Assembly: GCF_900142755.1 (NCBI RefSeq)
Contig: NZ_FRCA01000001.1
Location: 755,281 to 819,280, forward strand
DNA length: 64,000 nt
Direction of reading: 5' to 3'
DNA from: Halomonas cupida
GTDB taxonomy: Bacteria; Pseudomonadota; Gammaproteobacteria; Pseudomonadales; Halomonadaceae
Made by a program: the position numbers and the translations under genes. The notes under the pieces were generated by a model. It had not been told where the DNA came from. It did no database searches and was given only the letters and a program-made list of their open reading frames with translations. Of this stretch, positions 61,983 to 64,000 are shown piece after piece (within the stretch, counting starts at the first letter, position 1; each line of letters starts with the position of its first letter).

Positions 61983-62819
61983 CTAGTAGAGCATCCGACG
62001 AGCTATCGTGTTGATTGCAAGGTCAATCTTGACGCCCTCATCATCGCCATCACCAATGAACCACGCTGCCGACAGCCCCGTCCAGGCTACGATCCAGCGA
62101 AGTAGCCGTTCGGGCTCAATCCCGGTTGCGTTGGCTACGATATCCAGTCTGGCCTCCAGCCGGCCCGGGAGGGTTGCGAGTGGCTGGCTGGGGTCGCTAA
62201 GGTCGGGGTTGGTAAAGATATTGGCATAATCGAATGCGCGCTCGCCCAGCAGCCCATGGGGGTCGACGGCCAACCACCCACGCTCGCCGAAGTCGAGCAC
62301 GTTCTCGTGGTGCAGGTCGCCGTGGAGAGGGCCGACATCGCGCTGTGCTGCGAGGAGCTCGCCGGCAACTTCAGCAGCTGGCACAAGTACCGCGTTATCT
62401 GCGGCAAGTTGAAACAGTGGCTGAAACCAGTCCTGCAGCGGATGAAGATCGGGAAGCGGTCCGCGCTGCTGAGCGTGCAACCGAGCGGCAGTGTCACAGA
62501 GGATCCTGCAGGTCTCGTCGTCCTGACCGGACCTGGCCATCTGCGCGAGGTCGCCGGCCCCCGACGCCCGCTCCATAAGCAGAGCACCCGCAGCCGAGGC
62601 GAAGACCCGGGCTGCGCCTTGACCGTTCCACCAGGCCAACAGGCGGTAGCCGGCCTCTTCGTCGGAGGTACGAGCGATCTTCAGTACTGCGGGCGAACCT
62701 GCGTGCCGGACTGGAAGCAACCAGCTGGACTGCGTGGTTAGCAGATCCCCGTCGGCAATCAGGCTCCAGCGTTCTAGCCATGTAGTGACTTGCGGCGGAA
62801 GTTGAGAAGGTGAGTTCAT
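61983..62819 (-). CDS. APH(6)-like aminoglycoside/hydroxyurea phosphotransferase
   Basis: 278 residues from the ATG at 62819. Motifs: LLPVRHAGSPAVLKI (ATP lysine), ALLMERASGAGDLAQMA, the catalytic loop HGDLHHENVL and VDPHGLLGERAFDYANIFTN. Family members commonly read DPKG where this has DPHG. They phosphorylate streptomycin or related compounds. It converges with the Sat-like GNAT gene. Confidence 0.85.
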   Translation of the reverse strand: MNSPSQLPPQVTTWLERWSLIADGDLLTTQSSWLLPVRHAGSPAVLKIARTSDEEAGYRLLAWWNGQGAARVFASAAGALLMERASGAGDLAQMARSGQDDETCRILCDTAARLHAQQRGPLPDLHPLQDWFQPLFQLAADNAVLVPAAEVAGELLAAQRDVGPLHGDLHHENVLDFGERGWLAVDPHGLLGERAFDYANIFTNPDLSDPSQPLATLPGRLEARLDIVANATGIEPERLLRWIVAWTGLSAAWFIGDGDDEGVKIDLAINTIARRMLY

Positions 62820-62875
62820 GGAGTTGCCAATAACATGCCCGACTGACAGGGCCACATGTTTTCAGTTCCGCCATG

Positions 62876-63136
62876 TCAGTCGAGTGCCGAGTTGAAAGGA
62901 ATGCTGTGGGCTTGGGAAGAGTCGTAATTACCGCTCGAGGCTGGGTATTCGGCAATGGGCGCCAGCAATATGGCAAGAGCGCCAGATATCTGCAATTTCC
63001 TGGCCAGGTCCATGGCGAATGGGTTCCATAGATAAAAGGCCACCGGAACAAGCACGGCAATAGCATAGAAGACCCAGAACCATGAGATGTACTGTTTTGT
63101 GTGCTCAACATGGTCAGATTTTGGTTTTGGCAACAT
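62876..63136 (-). CDS. small membrane protein, unknown
   Basis: 86 residues with two hydrophobic segments (SWFWVFYAIAVLVPVAFYLW and LQISGALAILLAPIAEYP). No family recognised and no clear ribosome binding site; it is retained because of its sensible membrane topology and codon use. Confidence 0.5.
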   Translation of the reverse strand: MLPKPKSDHVEHTKQYISWFWVFYAIAVLVPVAFYLWNPFAMDLARKLQISGALAILLAPIAEYPASSGNYDSSQAHSIPFNSALD

Positions 63137-63311
63137 TGATGCTGTCTCTGACTATGGTCGCGAGCCTTCTGCTGCGACGAAGGTTTCGATACAACCCCTA
63201 CAGGATAGCCGGAATGTAAGAGGCATAGGGAAGAGGGGGGCAGAGATAGGGGGCAGGCACTACTCCGTTGCAGAATTTTTCCAGAGTTTTACCAAAATTT
63301 TATAGGCAACG

Positions 63312-63350
63312 AAAAAACCGCCACTCGGAATGTTCCGTAAGTGACGGTTT
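63312..63350 (-). terminator. tRNA terminator
   Basis: On the minus strand AAACCGTCACT pairs with AGTGGCGGTTT (one mismatch), with an inner CGGAA/TTCCG extension, and is followed by TTTTTT. It lies 16 bases beyond the CCA end of the tRNA fragment. Confidence 0.85.
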
Positions 63351-63365
63351 GATCTGGAATCTCAG

Positions 63366-63414
63366 TGGTCGGAGCGACAGGATTCGAACCTGCGACCTTT
63401 GCAACCCCATTGCA
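63366..63414 (-). tRNA. 3' fragment of tRNA-Pro (probable attachment site)
   Basis: Read on the minus strand, an anticodon loop ATGGGGT with the stem half TGCAA is followed by a complete T-arm (GCAGG TTCGAAT CCTGT), the acceptor strand CGCTCCG, discriminator A and CCA. The 5' half (acceptor strand CGGAGCG and D-arm) is missing; AT-rich DNA lies there instead. The GGG anticodon indicates proline. It is the duplicated 3' end left at one junction of an element integrated in a tRNA-Pro gene. Confidence 0.85.
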
Positions 63415-63575
63415 TAATCATGGTATATCTCGATATACAACGAAGTACCAACAGGATAGAAAAAATACAAGAATAACAATGGGTAAAGTTCATATCTGTT
63501 GTATTTCATTGTATATGGAAATATCTCGTTATATCTTACCGTTGGAACCTATTTGGAACCTGGAATGGTGAGGGT
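63415..63575. other. integration-junction region with short repeats
   Basis: AT-rich DNA between the tRNA fragment and the integrase. It contains the dyad GTATATCTCGATATAC (63423-63438), a related ATATCTCGTTATATC and the direct repeat TTGGAACCT (63543-63560 region), which could be arm-type binding sites of the integrase. Confidence 0.5.
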
Positions 63576-64000
63576 ATGACGAAGATAACAGAGAAGTTGA
63601 CCACGAGAACGCTCGAGCGATTGGCCCGTAATCTGGCGGATGGGGATGAGGCCTGGGACGCTGACCTTGCCGGCTATCACGTCCGAGCGGGCAAGCGCGG
63701 GCTGTCGCTGAGAGTGAGTTATTACAACAGCGTGGGCAAACGTCGGGTACTGACGCTGGGGCGCTATGGTGACTTGACGGCGGCTCAGGGTCGTAATGAT
63801 GCCCGTGAGGCATTGGGAGTCATCGCTCAGGGAGGTGATCCACGTGCCTTGCTGGAAAAGGCCAGGGAGGATGCGGAGCACCGAGAACGGCAAACCCTTC
63901 GCGCATACCTGAGTGGCCCGTATACCGCGTTTCAGAATCGGGCCAAGGATGGCAAGGGTACGCTGCGCCGCATCGAGAAGGATTTTACCGATTGGCTGGA
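63576..64000 (+). CDS. tyrosine-type integrase, N-terminal part, 3' partial
   Basis: The frame opens at ATG 63576 and is still open at the window's end after 141 codons. It shows the N-terminal arm-binding domain of phage/island integrases (LERLARNLADGDEAWDADLA, YHVRAGKRGLSLRVSYYNSV, then RRVLTLGRYGDLTAAQGRND and ALGVIAQGGDPRA), followed by the beginning of the SAM-like core-binding domain. The catalytic domain lies beyond the window. Its location beside a tRNA-Pro 3' fragment matches integration into tRNA genes. Confidence 0.88.
   Translation, partial: MTKITEKLTTRTLERLARNLADGDEAWDADLAGYHVRAGKRGLSLRVSYYNSVGKRRVLTLGRYGDLTAAQGRNDAREALGVIAQGGDPRALLEKAREDAEHRERQTLRAYLSGPYTAFQNRAKDGKGTLRRIEKDFTDWL

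Noticed and set aside
63366..63414. A complete tRNA-Pro gene
   Set aside because: The acceptor 5' strand and D-arm are not present in the adjoining sequence; only the part from the anticodon loop to CCA is there.
1..64000. CRISPR array
   Set aside because: The only tandem repeats have 7-, 13-, 15- and 28-bp periods without unique spacers, and no cas genes are present.

Overview
The window looks like a chromosomal segment of a high-GC gammaproteobacterium, most likely Halomonas or a close relative (Halomonadaceae). This is inferred from the gene families present: two TRAP transporter clusters, a kynurenine operon, xdhABC-guaD, opgD, a DUF2955/HlyD pair and a DUF1826 gene behind a Zur-type box. 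No species can be named from sequence alone. The DNA is mostly single-gene or small-operon housekeeping and catabolic sequence, with several AT-richer or rearranged patches. There is no rRNA, no complete tRNA and no CRISPR array.

Layout. 1-7.3 kb: the 3' part of a YdeP/FdhF-type molybdopterin oxidoreductase, then an AT-richer block with a 62-codon gene, two perfect hairpins, a 1422-codon repeat-rich acidic protein and a 16-bp-stem terminator. 7.3-16.1 kb: a purine catabolic locus (xdhA-xdhB-xdhC-guaD, a divergent RutR-like TetR regulator, an NCS2 purine permease) with matching TGACC/GGTCA palindromes before both xdhA and the permease. 16.3-21.2 kb: hrpB helicase, glutaminase, a YchJ-type SEC-C protein and a DUF938 methyltransferase. 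21.3-26.5 kb: a sugar-acid type TRAP operon plus NAD-dependent epimerase, controlled by a divergent LacI/GntR-type repressor with two identical-core operators exactly 20 bp apart. 26.5-33.2 kb: a small lipoprotein, opgD, an HlyD/DUF2955 efflux pair, an Arg/Asp/His-rich lipoprotein, an outer-membrane beta-barrel protein and a small membrane protein.

33.2-41.5 kb: a coherent catabolic block (amidase, M20 amidohydrolase, TRAP transporter, asparaginase, FadR-type GntR regulator) bounded by a perfect 56-bp direct repeat. One copy is the 3' end of an intact VOC/glyoxalase-like gene; the other is an orphan copy of that gene's last 18 codons and stop. This looks like insertion of a 7.8-kb island at the gene's 3' end. 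41.6-46.0 kb: HxlR regulator/MFS exporter, a GNAT, two DUF606 transporters and a LysR regulator. 46.2-51.0 kb: a 72-codon Cys/His-rich protein and the kynurenine operon kynA-kynB-kynU with its LysR regulator; the operon ends in the C-terminal stump of a lost NSS (sodium-dependent) transporter and a strong terminator. 51.1-53.8 kb: a DUF1826 gene with a Zur-like box, a LuxR-type response regulator whose DNA-binding domain appears to be frameshifted twice, and a PAS-GGDEF diguanylate cyclase.

54.5-57.7 kb: a stand-alone Hint-domain protein followed by a large TPR protein ending in a DXD-type glycosyltransferase domain, the least familiar gene pair here. 57.7-60.6 kb: an alanine-racemase-fold PLP protein translationally coupled to a DUF1611 protein, then a small P-loop kinase. 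60.6-63.1 kb: a decayed stretch, a streptothricin-acetyltransferase-like GNAT, an APH(6)-like kinase and a small membrane protein. 63.3-64.0 kb: a 3' fragment of tRNA-Pro with its own terminator, followed by the start of a tyrosine integrase, marking the left edge of an integrated element that continues beyond the window.
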